A DNA stretch of 64,000 nt from an uncultured Rhizobiaceae group bacterium. Its GTDB lineage: Bacteria; Pseudomonadota; Alphaproteobacteria; Rhizobiales; Rhizobiaceae. The position numbers and the translations under genes were made by a program. The notes beneath the pieces are model-generated. The model saw only the letters and a program-made list of their open reading frames with translations, did not search any database and was not told the origin of the DNA. The stretch lies in the NCBI GenBank assembly GCA_938044775.1, contig CALIOE010000095.1, positions 35,164 to 99,163 of the forward strand. The letters run 5' to 3'. This document shows positions 48,323 through 59,283 of the stretch, piece after piece (the first letter of the stretch is position 1; each line of letters starts with the position of its first letter).

Positions 48323-48329
48323 AGATATT

Positions 48330-49364
48330 ATGAAGAGACTTTTCCCCGTTCTGCTGTGCCTGGTTGCCTTTTTTACCCTCGAAAAGGGGGTGGCGCATGC
48401 CGAAAGCGTGACCTGCACCGGGAAAAATCTACTGACCGAACTGGAAAACGAGCAGCCCCAAATTGCAGAAAAGGTCAGGGCAAGGTCTCAATCGATTCTC
48501 AACGGTCGTGGCCTGATCTGGAAGATCGAGAAGCAAGGCCTGCGGCCTTCCTACCTGTTCGGCACAATCCACCTCTCGGACCCGCGTCTCCTGACACTCA
48601 ACCCCGCTGCTGAAGAAGCATTTCAGTCATCCTCCACGGTAGCGCTGGAAATTATCGAGATGCTCGACCCACAATTGATGGCCAGCAAGGCGTTCTCCAT
48701 TATGCAGTCAACCATGTATAGCGATGGAACGACCCTGGACTCAAAATTTGCTCCTGCCGATCTTGAAGCCATTAAGAAAAAGGCAGCCAGTGCGTTGGGC
48801 CTTCCATGGAATGTGGCCGGCAGAATGAAGCCCTGGGCGTTGATGGGCACCCTGGTGCTGCCCGCATGCGAATTGCAGCGCAAACGACAAAACAAGCCTT
48901 TCCTCGACATCAAACTCGGCAACAATGCCAACCGGATGGAGAAAAAGCTGGTTGGCCTGGAAACACTGGAAAGTCAGATGGCAGCCATCAGTTCAATCCC
49001 GGAAACCTATGCCATCAAAAGCCTTGTTCAGGCCGTCCGCATGGGTCCGCGCATGGATGACCTGTTTGAAACCATGATTCAGCTCTATCTGAAGGAAGAT
49101 ATGGGCACTGTCTGGGCACTGATGCTGCAAATGGGCGAGAACGGATTCGTCGAAAACCAGAACGCTGCCGATGCCGGAGACTATGCAGAATTTCAGCGCG
49201 TCATCATCGACAAGCGCAATTTCGGCATGGCCGACAGCGCGATTCCGCTGATTGAAAAGGGCAGTGCGTTCATCGCAGTCGGTGCCCTTCACTTGCCGGG
49301 TGAAAAGGGCATCGTGAACATTCTGGCACAAAAGGGCTACACTCTGACACGCATGACCCGGTAA
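48330..49364 (+). CDS. TraB/GumN family protein
   Basis: Exported protein of 344 residues with a signal peptide (MKRLFPVLLCLVAFF, cleavage near AHA-E). The family landmarks are SYLFGTIHLSDPRLLTL near the start, EMLDPQLMASKAF, and the C-terminal GSAFIAVGALHLPGEKGIVN. The His/Glu residues in the GTIH and GALHLPG motifs are those proposed to bind metal in this Tiki-like fold. Function unproven, possibly a metallohydrolase. It starts 7 bases after xerC. Confidence 0.88.
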   Translation: MKRLFPVLLCLVAFFTLEKGVAHAESVTCTGKNLLTELENEQPQIAEKVRARSQSILNGRGLIWKIEKQGLRPSYLFGTIHLSDPRLLTLNPAAEEAFQSSSTVALEIIEMLDPQLMASKAFSIMQSTMYSDGTTLDSKFAPADLEAIKKKAASALGLPWNVAGRMKPWALMGTLVLPACELQRKRQNKPFLDIKLGNNANRMEKKLVGLETLESQMAAISSIPETYAIKSLVQAVRMGPRMDDLFETMIQLYLKEDMGTVWALMLQMGENGFVENQNAADAGDYAEFQRVIIDKRNFGMADSAIPLIEKGSAFIAVGALHLPGEKGIVNILAQKGYTLTRMTR

Positions 49365-49468
49365 TCGGTCCAAATCGTTCCATATTGAAACAACTTTGCC
49401 GTGGATGAGCGGCATGGAGATTGCAGATCCCGTTGCAACGCAATTGCGTGCAACACAGGATATGCCTC

Positions 49469-49762
49469 ATGCGAAACCTCATTCTTGCTGCTTTTCTAGC
49501 TTCCACCACAACAATGGCTGCCAACCCGGCACAGGCGAGCAATTTTTCGCTGTATCCTGGATTTATCGACCGCGATGCCACCGTTGAGATGACCACGGAC
49601 AAAGGCTTGATCATCGAGATCGTCCTGCGCTGCTCACGCAGGCCGAATGGACAGGTCAGATCCGGAATTATGAGCTATTCCAAGGTTGAACGCCTGTTCT
49701 GCTCCTCAAAGAACCGGTGTTTCCGCAATGCCGACCGTGCGTTTGAAGACACCTGCTCGTAG
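49469..49762 (+). CDS. Small secreted cysteine-containing protein
   Basis: Protein of 97 residues, not recognised. A signal peptide (MRNLILAAFLASTTTMAANP, cleavage near AQA-S) is followed by a mature domain of about 75 residues with four cysteines (RCSRRPNG, LFCSSKNRCFRN and the C-terminal TCS). They could form two disulphides in the periplasm. The ATG at 49469 is preceded by AGGA. Confidence 0.65.
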   Translation: MRNLILAAFLASTTTMAANPAQASNFSLYPGFIDRDATVEMTTDKGLIIEIVLRCSRRPNGQVRSGIMSYSKVERLFCSSKNRCFRNADRAFEDTCS

Positions 49763-49865
49763 TGGATGTATGGCGGAGCCTGCCCGTCGCGGCTCTGTGA
49801 TTTGCTGAATCACCAAAGTGCTGTTAATATTTGTCTGCACATGAAGGCAATTGGAGATTTCCCCG

Positions 49866-50102
49866 ATGAAGACCTTAACTGCAGCACTTCTCGCCACGGC
49901 ATTCGCTGCCAGCCCGGCTCTCGCCTGCGGCTTTGGTAAATCAGCAGACATGAAGACTAATGCATATACGGCGTCTGTTGTAAGCGAATCCGAAGAAGCG
50001 ATGACGACTTTCGATCCGAAAGAGCCGCCGCTTTTTGAAGAGAAGACCGAAGTATCCGACTCAAATGTCGAAACGACGCTTGACGAAGAGACTTCCGAGT
50101 AA
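49866..50102 (+). CDS. Small secreted acidic protein
   Basis: Protein of 78 residues, not recognised. A signal peptide (MKTLTAALLATAFAASPALA) precedes a short acidic, Ser/Thr/Glu-rich mature part with little predicted structure (VVSESEEAMTTFDPKEPP) and one Cys just after the cleavage site. The cysteine in ALACGFG would suit a lipobox (LAAC-like), so it may be a lipoprotein. GGAG precedes the ATG at 49866. A terminator follows 56 bases after the stop. Confidence 0.6.
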   Translation: MKTLTAALLATAFAASPALACGFGKSADMKTNAYTASVVSESEEAMTTFDPKEPPLFEEKTEVSDSNVETTLDEETSE

Positions 50103-50157
50103 GTTCAGCGTTTGTAGCGTAACAGTAGCGTAAAACTGAGCACTCAGTAGAACCAGA

Positions 50158-50187
50158 AAGCCCGGCTGCTCCAGTCGGGCTTTTTTT
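50158..50187 (+). terminator. Rho-independent terminator
   Basis: AAGCCCG and CGGGCTT form a 7-bp stem (50158-50164 with 50176-50182) with an 11-base loop, followed by a run of T. It ends transcription after the small acidic protein gene. Confidence 0.85.
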
Positions 50188-50536
50188 ATCGCCTCGCCAT
50201 CCTCAGAATTCGATACCTGGTGCAGCATCGACGGCACATCAACCTGGCAATGCGGTTTGATCGCCATCAGACAGGATTGTCCGGCTCAAGGCGTTTGAGT
50301 CGGACGGTGCTCCGCCGCGTGCGACCAATCAGCTCAGGCTCGGCGGGCGCGGGGGATTGGGCGGTGGTGCCGGGATGATTCGATCCGATGGGCAGCGGGA
50401 TCGGGTAGGGCAGCTTTGGAAGGAGCTTTGAAAACCGGTTGCGGAAGAAGCAGGACGACTTTTGCAACATGCGGGTCTTGCCTGCAACTCGACTTGATCC
50501 GGCAAGTTTCATAGTGTCGTGGTTCAGGGAGACACT
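50188..50536. other. Intergenic stretch with no supported gene
   Basis: About 350 bases. A minus-strand frame from 50593 to 50267 is open but has no recognisable domain and runs antisense into the next gene, so it is not called. No RNA gene was recognised. Confidence 0.4.
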
Positions 50537-50902
50537 ATGCGATCTGTTGCAATCAAGGCTGGTGAGAGAAAGCGCATTCTCAGAAAACTTCAAGGCAGCA
50601 TGGGCGGAATCTATGCCTTTACCGCCATACCTTCTGTCGCCGGCGAAACACCTTCCGGCCTTGTTGAAGTTAAGGGTTCCAACTGGATATTTCCCAAGCC
50701 GCTCATGTCACAGGCGCTCGCGGTTGAAAACAGAGTCACGCGGGGAACCTGGGATACATTCTACTCCGTCTATGTCACTCCTGATCAGGACCTCACCGTT
50801 CAACTTGAGAATCCAGTAATCAGCAAACTGACAACATATCTGGTGTTGTCGGCAGTGATTGTGGCCATAGCGCTTGCAGCCTTTGCCATGACAATTCGCT
50901 GA
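50537..50902 (+). CDS. Hypothetical protein with C-terminal membrane anchor
   Basis: Protein of 121 residues, not recognised. Residues 1-95 are mixed alpha/beta in character (GIYAFTAIPSVAGETPSGLV; WDTFYSVYVTPDQDLTVQLE). Residues about 98-119 form one transmembrane helix (TYLVLSAVIVAIALAAFAM), ending in TIR. AGGGAG precedes the ATG at 50537. It stands alone between two gene-free stretches. Confidence 0.6.
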   Translation: MRSVAIKAGERKRILRKLQGSMGGIYAFTAIPSVAGETPSGLVEVKGSNWIFPKPLMSQALAVENRVTRGTWDTFYSVYVTPDQDLTVQLENPVISKLTTYLVLSAVIVAIALAAFAMTIR

Positions 50903-51119
50903 AGCGCCACATGTCGTCCGGCCGGTCGAGGCGATCGTTGCGCAGATTGCCACAACGCGGTTCGAATTCCGCGTTGCGTTAAGGGCCGGAATTCAAGCAG
51001 TGCGACTTACTGGCTGCTATGAGACCATCGCGATCACAGATACCTCCATCAAACCCAGGCAGGTTATCTCTCACAAACCACTGTTTCCTGCGCCGTGTTT
51101 TTCACCCGCATTGGGGCGA

Positions 51120-51713
51120 TCATGCCTTCTTCGCGAGCAAGAGAACGAACGGATCAAGGCTACCGGCGAGCCCTTTTTCCTCACCCTCCGTCACCTTAAG
51201 CACATCAAACCCGGCCCGTCTCATATGATCCGACAACACGTCCGTTTCATAAAACGAATAAAACCGACCAAGCCTGTCTCTTCGTTCGCCGTTTCCCCGC
51301 TTCATTCCAATATGAAAAATGCCCTCTGCATTCAATACACAGTGGACTTGCTTCAGATGACCGGGAAAGCTTGCCTGCGGCGCATGCAGCAGACTGAAAT
51401 TTGCCCAGACGCCTTCATATTTCTGGCCTGCATCCATCTCATCAAACGTCGCCAGACGAGCATCAAGCTCAAAATTCTCATTGGCTAAGCGTACCATCTC
51501 AGGAGACGCATCTACCGCATCCGGTTTGAACCCAGCCTGGCGCAATTGGTAAGATGCCCTCCCTGGTCCGCAACCGAGGTCGAGAACGCGCCCACCTTTC
51601 GGCAACAACGCCATGAATGCTCTCAGCGAACCACTCGATCCTTCGCTTGCGAATACCCTGGCATAGTCTTCGCCCCTCTTGTTGTAGACGTCGACTGTTT
51701 GTTCATCCACCAC
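51120..51713 (-). CDS. Class I SAM-dependent methyltransferase
   Basis: Protein of 197 residues with a Rossmann-type methyltransferase core. Motif I is RVLDLGCGPGRASYQLRQAG and the acidic strand is PDAVDASPEMVRLA. ANFSLLHAPQASFPGHLKQV and FHIGMKRGNGERRDRLGRFY follow. The resemblance is to small UbiE/Tam-like enzymes. The start is one of two tandem GTG codons (51713 or 51710). Substrate unknown. It is downstream of lpdA with a gap of 250 bases. Confidence 0.82.
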   Translation of the reverse strand: MVDEQTVDVYNKRGEDYARVFASEGSSGSLRAFMALLPKGGRVLDLGCGPGRASYQLRQAGFKPDAVDASPEMVRLANENFELDARLATFDEMDAGQKYEGVWANFSLLHAPQASFPGHLKQVHCVLNAEGIFHIGMKRGNGERRDRLGRFYSFYETDVLSDHMRRAGFDVLKVTEGEEKGLAGSLDPFVLLLAKKA

Positions 51714-51963
51714 ATTTCACCCCGCTTTTTCGTTAACAAGGAAAACCAGATCCAGGTCCGTATTGAGCCCAAACAGGCAATTCGCCAGGCATCTGAATGG
51801 CCGGATACCTGTTAATTGCTGCCTGCCGGACTCATCGGAACTTCTATGAATAAAGGCCGCGGATCCGGACTTCGATGTTTCGCAATCATGGCCATAGGCC
51901 TTGGTGCTGAGCTCGCCTGCGGGCCGCATGAAGCAGGGTGGAATATTTCCCGTCGCGAGCCCG

Positions 51964-53373
51964 CTACATATGCAGTGGTTTGGCAAAGGTAGCGAGCGCG
52001 GCTTCTTTAACGGTCTCCGACAGAGTCGGGTGGGCGTGGCAGGTGCGGGCGAGGTCTTCCGATGACCCGCCAAACTCCATCAGAACCGCCGCCTCATGAA
52101 TCATATCGCCGGCGCCAAATCCGACAATATGGACACCCAACAGTTTGTCAGTTTTGGCATCCGCCAGACATTTAACGAAACCGTCTGTGGAATTCATCGC
52201 CCGGGCGCGACCATTAGCTGAAAACGGGAACTGCCCGGACACATAGTCCACGCCATCGGCTTTCAGTTGTTCTTCGGTGGCTCCGACAGAAGCCACTTCC
52301 GGCATCGTGTAAACCACGCCGGGAATAACACCATAATTGACGTGGCCATGTTGCCCGGCAATCGTTTCGGCAACCGCGACACCCTCGTCTTCCGCTTTGT
52401 GGGCCAGCATGGGTCCGGCAATCACATCGCCGATGGCGTAAACGCCGTCCACATTGGTGCGCCAGTGGCTGTCTGTTTTTATCATGCCGCGCTCGGTCTC
52501 GATGCCCATTTCCTCGAGGCCGAGGCCGTCGGTATAGGGTCGGCGGCCCGTGGCGACCAACACGACATCGGCCTCCAGAGTTTGGGCCTCTCCGCCCTTC
52601 ACCGGTTCAAAGGTAACAAACCCTTTCTTGCCCTTCTTCTCCACAGCGGTGACCTTAGACGACATCTTGAACGTCATGCCCTGCTTTTTCAGCATGCGCT
52701 GGAACTGTTTGGACACCCCTGCGTCCATACCACCAAGAATGGCATCGAGATATTCAACAACAGTAACCTCGGCGCCAAGCCGTGACCACACGGACCCCAG
52801 CTCAAGCCCGATCACACCGCCACCGACCACAATCATCTTACCGGGAACCTTCGCAAGGGCGATTGCTTCATCGGAAGAGACAACGACACTATCGTCAAAT
52901 GTGACATCGACACCCGGTATTCCGGCCACTTCCGAACCCGTGGCAATAACGATGTTCTTCGATTCCAGGCTCTGTGTTTTGCCATCCCCATCCGTTACGT
53001 CGACCTTGCCCTTTGCAGCGATTTTTCCAGTGCCTTGAAAGACCGCGATCTTGTTTTTGTTCATCAGAAAGGCAACACCATCCACATTGGCCTTCACCGT
53101 TGCATCCTTGTGAGCCATCATTTTTTTCAGATCGAGCTTTGGTTTGTTGATGTTGATGCCCAATGCATCAAACCCATGGCCCGCCTCATGGAACATTTCC
53201 GAAGCATGCAGCAGCGCTTTGGAAGGAATGCAGCCAACGTTCAGACAGGTGCCGCCAAGCGTTGGCATTTTCTCGACAATCGCCGTTTTCAATCCCAGCT
53301 GGGCCGCCTTGATGGCGCACACATAACCGCCCGGTCCGGAACCGATCACCAACACATCAAACAGATCAGCCAT
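51964..53373 (-). CDS. lpdA: Dihydrolipoyl dehydrogenase (E3)
   Basis: FAD disulphide oxidoreductase of 469 residues that reoxidises lipoyl groups with NAD+. FAD-binding [20 protein letters not shown], redox-active Cys pair in [20 protein letters not shown]-binding [20 protein letters not shown], and the dimer-interface His-Glu in [16 protein letters not shown] are all present. It is the E3 of the 2-oxoglutarate dehydrogenase complex encoded upstream in the same cluster and may also serve other complexes. Confidence 0.97.
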   Translation of the reverse strand: MADLFDVLVIGSGPGGYVCAIKAAQLGLKTAIVEKMPTLGGTCLNVGCIPSKALLHASEMFHEAGHGFDALGININKPKLDLKKMMAHKDATVKANVDGVAFLMNKNKIAVFQGTGKIAAKGKVDVTDGDGKTQSLESKNIVIATGSEVAGIPGVDVTFDDSVVVSSDEAIALAKVPGKMIVVGGGVIGLELGSVWSRLGAEVTVVEYLDAILGGMDAGVSKQFQRMLKKQGMTFKMSSKVTAVEKKGKKGFVTFEPVKGGEAQTLEADVVLVATGRRPYTDGLGLEEMGIETERGMIKTDSHWRTNVDGVYAIGDVIAGPMLAHKAEDEGVAVAETIAGQHGHVNYGVIPGVVYTMPEVASVGATEEQLKADGVDYVSGQFPFSANGRARAMNSTDGFVKCLADAKTDKLLGVHIVGFGAGDMIHEAAVLMEFGGSSEDLARTCHAHPTLSETVKEAALATFAKPLHM

Positions 53374-53419
53374 AACATTCCTTTCAAGCCGCCCTAGCGG
53401 ATTAATTTCTATTCAGTCC

Positions 53420-53935
53420 TTATTGAGACGAGGTACAACCCGACATACGAAACACATCCCAGGGCACCTTATCAAATCCGTCTTTCTCCCAGGCCCCCGA
53501 AGAGCGCAATGCCATCCCGAAACCAGGCAACAAAAGAGCTTTTGCAGCCGGTTCTTCACCGGGGCCCAGAACGTCTGCCTGGGCATCATCCAGCAATTGA
53601 TAGACAACACCTTTCCATACAGAACACTTTTCCAGCTCCGCCCCGGTAATGTCACCTTCCGGGCACTTGTGACCAAGGGCGGCTTCCGGCAGCGGAACAT
53701 CCTGAGACCAGATCACCCAGCCATTGAGGGCAACCGCGCCATCCTTGGGCAACATCTCAAAGTAATTGCTTGATATCCCCAGTCCGCCCGTTGGCTGCTT
53801 GAAAGTCAGGCTGTAAGCACCATCCTCATCGGAATAGATCGCCTCCTTCTGCTTGCAGGGCTGCTGCGCCAAAGCCGGCATCGTCACCAGCACACCGGTC
53901 GCAAGAATGGCAAATGTCGACCGGAGGCGAAGCAT
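53420..53935 (-). CDS. Secreted protein of unknown function within the suc cluster
   Basis: Protein of 171 residues, not recognised. A signal peptide (FAILATGVLVTMPALAQQ) is followed by a mature domain with cysteines at the N-terminal CKQKEAIYSDEDGAYSLTF, HKCPEGDI, EKCSVWKG and the C-terminal SGCTSSQ. Its ATG at 53935 lies one base after the stop of the SDR gene, so it is probably co-translated. It is 46 bases before lpdA. Confidence 0.7.
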   Translation of the reverse strand: MLRLRSTFAILATGVLVTMPALAQQPCKQKEAIYSDEDGAYSLTFKQPTGGLGISSNYFEMLPKDGAVALNGWVIWSQDVPLPEAALGHKCPEGDITGAELEKCSVWKGVVYQLLDDAQADVLGPGEEPAAKALLLPGFGMALRSSGAWEKDGFDKVPWDVFRMSGCTSSQ

Positions 53936-53936
53936 A

Positions 53937-54683
53937 TCACCGACCGCCGGACACATTTATCGTGGTGCCCGTGACGTAAGAGGCAGCGTCTGATGCCAGC
54001 CAGAGAACGGCTTCGGCAACCTCTTCTGCAGTTCCCGCACGCCCCATGGGGACGGTGTGAGCCAGATCCCTTGCCCGGTTCGGATTGCCACCCGATGCGT
54101 GTATCTCAGTATCAATTATCCCTGGTCGCACGCCATTAACGCGGATGCCTTCCATCGCCACTTCGCGGGAAAGGCCGACGGTCAGCGTATCGATTGCGCC
54201 CTTGGAAGCAGCATAGTCCACATAGGTTGCAGGACCGCCCAGCGGCGCAGCCATGGACGATATGTTGACGATGGCGCCGCCGCGACCAGCATTTTTTGTC
54301 GACATGCGTCTGACGGCCTCACGAGCGCAGATCAGGGCGCCGGTGACATTGAGGTTGATGATGCGTGCGATACGCTCAGCACTGAACTCCTCGAGCCGGC
54401 CTTCCGTGTCGACCACGCCGGCATTGTTGACCAGCACAGTAACCGGACCAAGTGCCGCTTCACATGCCTCAAATACCCGAACGATATCAGCCTCGACGGC
54501 CATGTCGCCCTGAACAGCGATGGCTTTGCCGCCAGCATCTTCTATCTGGGAAACAACAGCTTCAGCGGCTTTTTGGTTGGCAACATAGTTTACGCAGACC
54601 GAAGCGCCGCCGGACCCGGCCAGGAGCGCCGTCGCAGCACCGATTCCGCGGCTTCCGCCGGTAACAAGGAAGACCGATGTCAT
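53937..54683 (-). CDS. SDR family oxidoreductase
   Basis: Short-chain dehydrogenase/reductase of 248 residues. The nucleotide-binding motif VFLVTGGSRGIGAATALLA, the NNAG motif VLVNNAGVVDTEG, the catalytic Ser in VNISSMAAPLG, and the Tyr-x-x-x-Lys YVDYAASKGAIDTLTVG are present. TGTTINVSGGR is the usual C-terminus. Similar to sugar-alcohol or 3-oxoacyl reductases; the substrate is unknown. The ATG at 54683 comes one base after the sucB stop. An SDR gene between sucB and lpdA is common in rhizobia. Confidence 0.92.
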   Translation of the reverse strand: MTSVFLVTGGSRGIGAATALLAGSGGASVCVNYVANQKAAEAVVSQIEDAGGKAIAVQGDMAVEADIVRVFEACEAALGPVTVLVNNAGVVDTEGRLEEFSAERIARIINLNVTGALICAREAVRRMSTKNAGRGGAIVNISSMAAPLGGPATYVDYAASKGAIDTLTVGLSREVAMEGIRVNGVRPGIIDTEIHASGGNPNRARDLAHTVPMGRAGTAEEVAEAVLWLASDAASYVTGTTINVSGGR

Positions 54684-54684
54684 T

Positions 54685-56202
54685 TTACAGGTCCAGTACG
54701 AGACGCTGCGGATCTTCCAGACTCTCCTTAACCCGGACAAGGAATGTCACCGCTTCCTTGCCATCGACGATCCGGTGGTCATAGGAAAGCGCCAGATACA
54801 TCATCGGCGCGATGACGATCTCGCCATTCTTGACGACGGGACGCTGGTCAATCTTGTGCATGCCGAGAATCCCGGATTGCGGTGCATTCAGGATCGGGGT
54901 CGACATCAGCGACCCGTAAACACCTCCATTGGAAATGGTGAATGTCCCACCCTGCATGTCTGCTAGGCCAAGTTTGCCATCGCGGGCATTGCGACCAAGG
55001 CGACCAATCTCGGCCTCGATTTCGGCAATCGACATCTGGTCTGCGTCGCGAACGACGGGAACAACCAGCCCTTTATCAGTACCGACCGCTACGCCGATAT
55101 GAGCGTAGTTCTTGTAGATGATGTCGGTACCATCGATTTCGGCATTGACGGCGGGAATTTCCTTCAGCGCATGACAGACCGCCTTCGCGAAGAATCCCAT
55201 GAACCCGAGCTTCACGCCGTGCTTTTTCTCGAACAGGTCCTTGTATTGCTTGCGCAGTTCCATGACCGGCCCCATGTCGACCTCGTTGAACGTTGTCAGC
55301 ATGGCCGCCGTGTCCTGGGCATCTTTCAGGCGCCGGGCGATCGTCTGGCGCAGGCGCGTCATGCGTACGCGCTCCTCGCGCACTTCATCTTCGACGCCGG
55401 AGGCCGGCCGCGCCGCCGGAGCAGGCGCGGATTTTGCCGATGCAGCACCGCTTTCCAGGGCGGCAATCACGTCGCCTTTCAATACCTGCCCGCGTTTACC
55501 GGACCCCGAAACCTGATCAGCTGCAAGGTTGTTGTCGGCAAGCATTTTTGCGGCCGCCGGAGCAGGCTGCATGGAAGATGTCGGCGGCGCCGCGGCTGCA
55601 GTGGCTTTCGGAGCGGCGCTTGCCCCGGCCGTTGCGTTGCCGCCCACCCGAATGCGCCCAATCACGTCTCCGGGCGCGATCACAGAACCAGTCTCTGCCA
55701 ACACCTCGGCAAGGACACCGGCGCTGGCGGCGGGCACATCCATCGCTGCCTTGTCCGTTTCCAGCTCAACGATCGGGTCGTCGACAGCCAGTGCCGCGCC
55801 AACCGCCACATACCATTCTCCAACCTCGGCTTCCGTCACCGACTCGCCGGCGCTTGGCGCGATCACGTCGATCAACTCACCTGCATCATCACCGCCGGAC
55901 TTCCCAGCCGGGGCGGCCGCCTTTGGCGCTGCTGCCGCAGCCGATGCTGAGGCGGTTGAGCCGTTGCCCGCAATTAGCGAACCAAGCAGAGCATCGACCC
56001 CCACAGTCTCGCCCTCTGCAGCTTCAATCGCCTCGAGAACGCCGTCTGAAGGCGCCGGCACCTCGACACTGACCTTGTCCGTTTCCAGTTCTACCAGCGG
56101 TTCATCCGCTTTGACCGCATCGCCCGGTTGTTTGAACCATTTGCCGATTGTTGCCTCGGTGACTGATTCACCCAGTGTTGGTACGCGAATTTCTGTTGCC
56201 AT
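54685..56202 (-). CDS. sucB: Dihydrolipoyllysine succinyltransferase (E2 of 2-oxoglutarate dehydrogenase)
   Basis: E2 core of 505 residues. It has two lipoyl domains in tandem: residues 1-76, with the lipoylated Lys in [14 protein letters not shown], and about 108-185, with [15 protein letters not shown] linker, a peripheral subunit-binding domain ([20 protein letters not shown]) and the catalytic domain with [14 protein letters not shown] follow. Enteric SucB has one lipoyl domain. The ATG at 56202 begins [14 protein letters not shown]; the frame upstream to 56250 is rejected. Acts with SucA and LpdA. Confidence 0.96.
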   Translation of the reverse strand: MATEIRVPTLGESVTEATIGKWFKQPGDAVKADEPLVELETDKVSVEVPAPSDGVLEAIEAAEGETVGVDALLGSLIAGNGSTASASAAAAAPKAAAPAGKSGGDDAGELIDVIAPSAGESVTEAEVGEWYVAVGAALAVDDPIVELETDKAAMDVPAASAGVLAEVLAETGSVIAPGDVIGRIRVGGNATAGASAAPKATAAAAPPTSSMQPAPAAAKMLADNNLAADQVSGSGKRGQVLKGDVIAALESGAASAKSAPAPAARPASGVEDEVREERVRMTRLRQTIARRLKDAQDTAAMLTTFNEVDMGPVMELRKQYKDLFEKKHGVKLGFMGFFAKAVCHALKEIPAVNAEIDGTDIIYKNYAHIGVAVGTDKGLVVPVVRDADQMSIAEIEAEIGRLGRNARDGKLGLADMQGGTFTISNGGVYGSLMSTPILNAPQSGILGMHKIDQRPVVKNGEIVIAPMMYLALSYDHRIVDGKEAVTFLVRVKESLEDPQRLVLDL

Positions 56203-56258
56203 TTTGGTTGTCCTTAAATGACGTATGTTCACGGGCCGGTCGACCCGCACGGTTTGGG

Positions 56259-59243
56259 TTAAGCCAGGGCCTCTTCGAGGAACGCCTCAAGCTGCGCTAT
56301 ATGGCGTGACATCTGACCTGTTGCGGTGGAGGCCGAAGCTGCGCGACCTGCATAGCGCGGGCGCTGATGCTTGGCTTCTATGTGGGCCAGCACCCATTCC
56401 AGGTAGGGCTCAATGAATGACCATGCACCCATGTTCTTGGGTTCTTCCTGGCACCAGACCATCTCCGCGCCTTTGAAACGGGAAAGGTCATTGACAAGCG
56501 CCTTGGCCGGTACTGGATACAATTGTTCGACCCGCAACAGGTATACATCGTTTATGCCGCGCTTCTCACGTTCTTCGTAAAGGTCGTAATAGACTTTGCC
56601 GGTACAGAGCACGACCCGCCGGATCTTGTTGTCCTTGACCAGCTTGATGGCTGCACCTTTGTTGTGCTCGGCATCGTCCCAGAGCAGGCGGTGGAAGGTT
56701 GATTGTTCACCGAGTTCCTCGAGCGAGGAAACCGCGCTCTTGTGCCGCAACAGAGACTTTGGTGTCATCATCACCAGCGGCTTGCGGAAATCGCGTTTTA
56801 GCTGACGCCGCAAAATGTGGAAGTAGTTGGCCGGCGTTGTGCAGTTGGCCACCTGCATATTGTCTTCGGCGCAGGACTGGAGAAAGCGTTCAAGCCGCGC
56901 CGAGGAGTGTTCAGGTCCCTGACCTTCGTAACCGTGGGGCAACAGCATGACGAGCCCGCACATGCGCAGCCACTTGCGCTCGCCTGATGAAATAAACTGG
57001 TCGATCACGACCTGGGCACCATTGACGAAATCTCCGAACTGGGCTTCCCAGATGGTCAGCCCCGTTGGATCCGCCAAAGCATAGCCGTATTCGAATCCCA
57101 GCACCGCCTCTTCCGACAGCATGGAGTTGATGACACCATACGAGGCGGCCCCATCTCCCAGATTGTCGAGCGGCTTGTAGCGGGCCTCTGTTTCCTGATC
57201 ATAGAGCACTGTGTGACGCTGGGAGAATGTGCCACGCTCGCAATCCTGGCCCGAAAGACGGATCCGATGACCCTCCATCTGCAACGATCCGAAGGCCAAT
57301 GACTCTGCAGTGGCCCAGTCAATCCCTTCGCCGCGCTCGATCAGTTTGGCTCGATTGTCGAGAAACCGCTTGATGGTCTTATGGACCTTGAACCCCTCAG
57401 GAACACTCGTAATCTTGCGTCCGATTTTCTTGAGTTCTTCAATTTCAAAGCCGGTATTGCCGCGCCGCGGATCTTCTGCCGTTTCCGCCTCGCGCATGCC
57501 GGACCATGCTCCATCAAGCCAATCGGCCTTGTTGGGCTTGTAGTCATCGGCAATGTCGAACTCATCGTCCAGCCGTTTCCGGAACTCTGCCAGTTTGGCA
57601 GTCTTTTGATCTTCCGACAGCAATCCTTCTTCGCGCAGCCGGTCAGCATAGAGCGTCAATGTGCTCGGATGTTCCTTGATTTTGCGGTACATGATCGGCT
57701 GGGTGAAGGCCGGTTCGTCACCCTCATTGTGGCCGTAGCGGCGGTAGCAGAACATGTCGATAACGACCGGCTTACGGAATTTCTGGCGGAACTCGATAGC
57801 AATCTTGGCGGCATAAACAACCGCCTCGGGGTCGTCACCGTTGACGTGGAATATCGGCGCCTCAATCATCTTCGCCACATCAGAGGGATAGGGTGAAGAG
57901 CGCGAATAGCGCGGATTGGTCGTAAATCCGATCTGGTTGTTGATAATGAAGTGCACCGAGCCGCCGGTCCGGTGTCCCTTCAGGCCCGAAAGACCAAAAC
58001 ACTCGGCAACAACACCCTGACCGGCAAAGGCTGCATCGCCGTGAATCAGCAGCGGCAGTACCGTGTTGCGCTGCCGGGATCCGCGTTCATTTGTCGGTTC
58101 GTTTTTGTCTTGCTTCGCGCGCGCCTTACCCAGCACGACCGGGTTGACGATTTCCAGATGCGACGGGTTTGCTGTAAGCGACAGATGCACTTCGTTGCCG
58201 TCAAATTCGCGGTCCGAGGAAGCCCCCAGATGATATTTCACATCGCCGGAACCTTCCACTTCGTCTGGCTTGAACGAGCCGCCTTTAAACTCGTGGAATA
58301 TCGCCCGAAGCGGCTTGCTCATCACGTTGGTCAGCACATTCAAACGCCCACGATGCGCCATGCCGAGAATGATATCGGTCAGACCGAGTTGGCCGCCACG
58401 CTTGATGATCTGTTCAAGAGCCGGAATGAGGCTCTCGCCGCCATCGAGGCCGAAGCGTTTCGTTCCCTTGTATTTAACGTCAAGAAACTTCTCGAATCCC
58501 TCTGCTTCCACCAGCTTGGTGAAAATTGCCCGCTTGCCGTTTTCCGTGAACTCTATGCTTTTGTCCGGCCCTTCGATGCGCTCTTGTATCCACGATTTCT
58601 CTTCCGGATTGGAGATGTGCATGAACTCCACCCCCAGGGTGGAGGAATAGGTGCGCTGCAGAATCTCCAGCATCTGCGGGATGGTTGCGAATTCGAGCCC
58701 CAGCACGTGGTCGAGAAAGATTTCCCGTTCGTAGTCAGCCTCGGTGAAGCCGTAGGCTGACGGGTGCAGCTCGTTGTGATCTTCCTTCTTGCCGGCAAGA
58801 CCCAGCGGGTCGAGATCGGCGTGGAGATGTCCGCGCATCCGATAGGCGCGCACCATCATGATAGCGCGGATGGAATCGCGAGTTGCCTGCTGTACATCGT
58901 GCGGATCAAGCGCCGCGCCGTTAGCCTTTGCCTTTTCCGCAATGCGGGCACCCACCTTGGCCTCGGAGACTATCTCGTCTTCCGACCAATGTCCGTCAAG
59001 AGCAGACACAAGCTCGCCATTGGCATGGATGGGCCAGTTGGCCTTTTTCCAGGAAGCGCCTTCCGCGTTTTTCGTCACGTCTTCCGGCTTGTCACCGAGC
59101 CCTTCGAAGAAATCACGCCATTCGGCGTCTACTGAACCCGGACTCTTGCGGTACTGAGCGTACAATTCCTCAATATAGCCGGCATTGCCGCCGTACAGAA
59201 AAGAGGTATTGGCGAAAGCTTCGTTTGCTTCTTCACGGGCCAT
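56259..59243 (-). CDS. sucA: 2-oxoglutarate dehydrogenase E1 component
   Basis: Thiamine-diphosphate-dependent E1 of 994 residues, full length. The N-terminal E2-binding segment is [19 protein letters not shown]. Active-site and cofactor regions are [45 protein letters not shown] and [39 protein letters not shown] is in the C-terminal half. It decarboxylates 2-oxoglutarate and passes succinyl to lipoyl-SucB. It starts 40 bases after sucD. Confidence 0.98.
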   Translation of the reverse strand: MAREEANEAFANTSFLYGGNAGYIEELYAQYRKSPGSVDAEWRDFFEGLGDKPEDVTKNAEGASWKKANWPIHANGELVSALDGHWSEDEIVSEAKVGARIAEKAKANGAALDPHDVQQATRDSIRAIMMVRAYRMRGHLHADLDPLGLAGKKEDHNELHPSAYGFTEADYEREIFLDHVLGLEFATIPQMLEILQRTYSSTLGVEFMHISNPEEKSWIQERIEGPDKSIEFTENGKRAIFTKLVEAEGFEKFLDVKYKGTKRFGLDGGESLIPALEQIIKRGGQLGLTDIILGMAHRGRLNVLTNVMSKPLRAIFHEFKGGSFKPDEVEGSGDVKYHLGASSDREFDGNEVHLSLTANPSHLEIVNPVVLGKARAKQDKNEPTNERGSRQRNTVLPLLIHGDAAFAGQGVVAECFGLSGLKGHRTGGSVHFIINNQIGFTTNPRYSRSSPYPSDVAKMIEAPIFHVNGDDPEAVVYAAKIAIEFRQKFRKPVVIDMFCYRRYGHNEGDEPAFTQPIMYRKIKEHPSTLTLYADRLREEGLLSEDQKTAKLAEFRKRLDDEFDIADDYKPNKADWLDGAWSGMREAETAEDPRRGNTGFEIEELKKIGRKITSVPEGFKVHKTIKRFLDNRAKLIERGEGIDWATAESLAFGSLQMEGHRIRLSGQDCERGTFSQRHTVLYDQETEARYKPLDNLGDGAASYGVINSMLSEEAVLGFEYGYALADPTGLTIWEAQFGDFVNGAQVVIDQFISSGERKWLRMCGLVMLLPHGYEGQGPEHSSARLERFLQSCAEDNMQVANCTTPANYFHILRRQLKRDFRKPLVMMTPKSLLRHKSAVSSLEELGEQSTFHRLLWDDAEHNKGAAIKLVKDNKIRRVVLCTGKVYYDLYEEREKRGINDVYLLRVEQLYPVPAKALVNDLSRFKGAEMVWCQEEPKNMGAWSFIEPYLEWVLAHIEAKHQRPRYAGRAASASTATGQMSRHIAQLEAFLEEALA

Positions 59244-59283
59244 GGTCTTCTTGCGGGCTAACCCGCCTCCTGCTCGGTTTGGT

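Noticed and set aside
50267..50593. Minus-strand frame of 108 codons
   Set aside because: No domain, no ribosome-binding site, and antisense to the start of the better supported gene at 50537.
55099..55950. Plus-strand frames over sucB
   Set aside because: Arg/Ala/Gly-rich translation of the antisense of lipoyl domains and linkers; no domain.
57951..58760. Plus-strand open frame of 269 codons over sucA
   Set aside because: Antisense to a full-length E1 gene and without family features.
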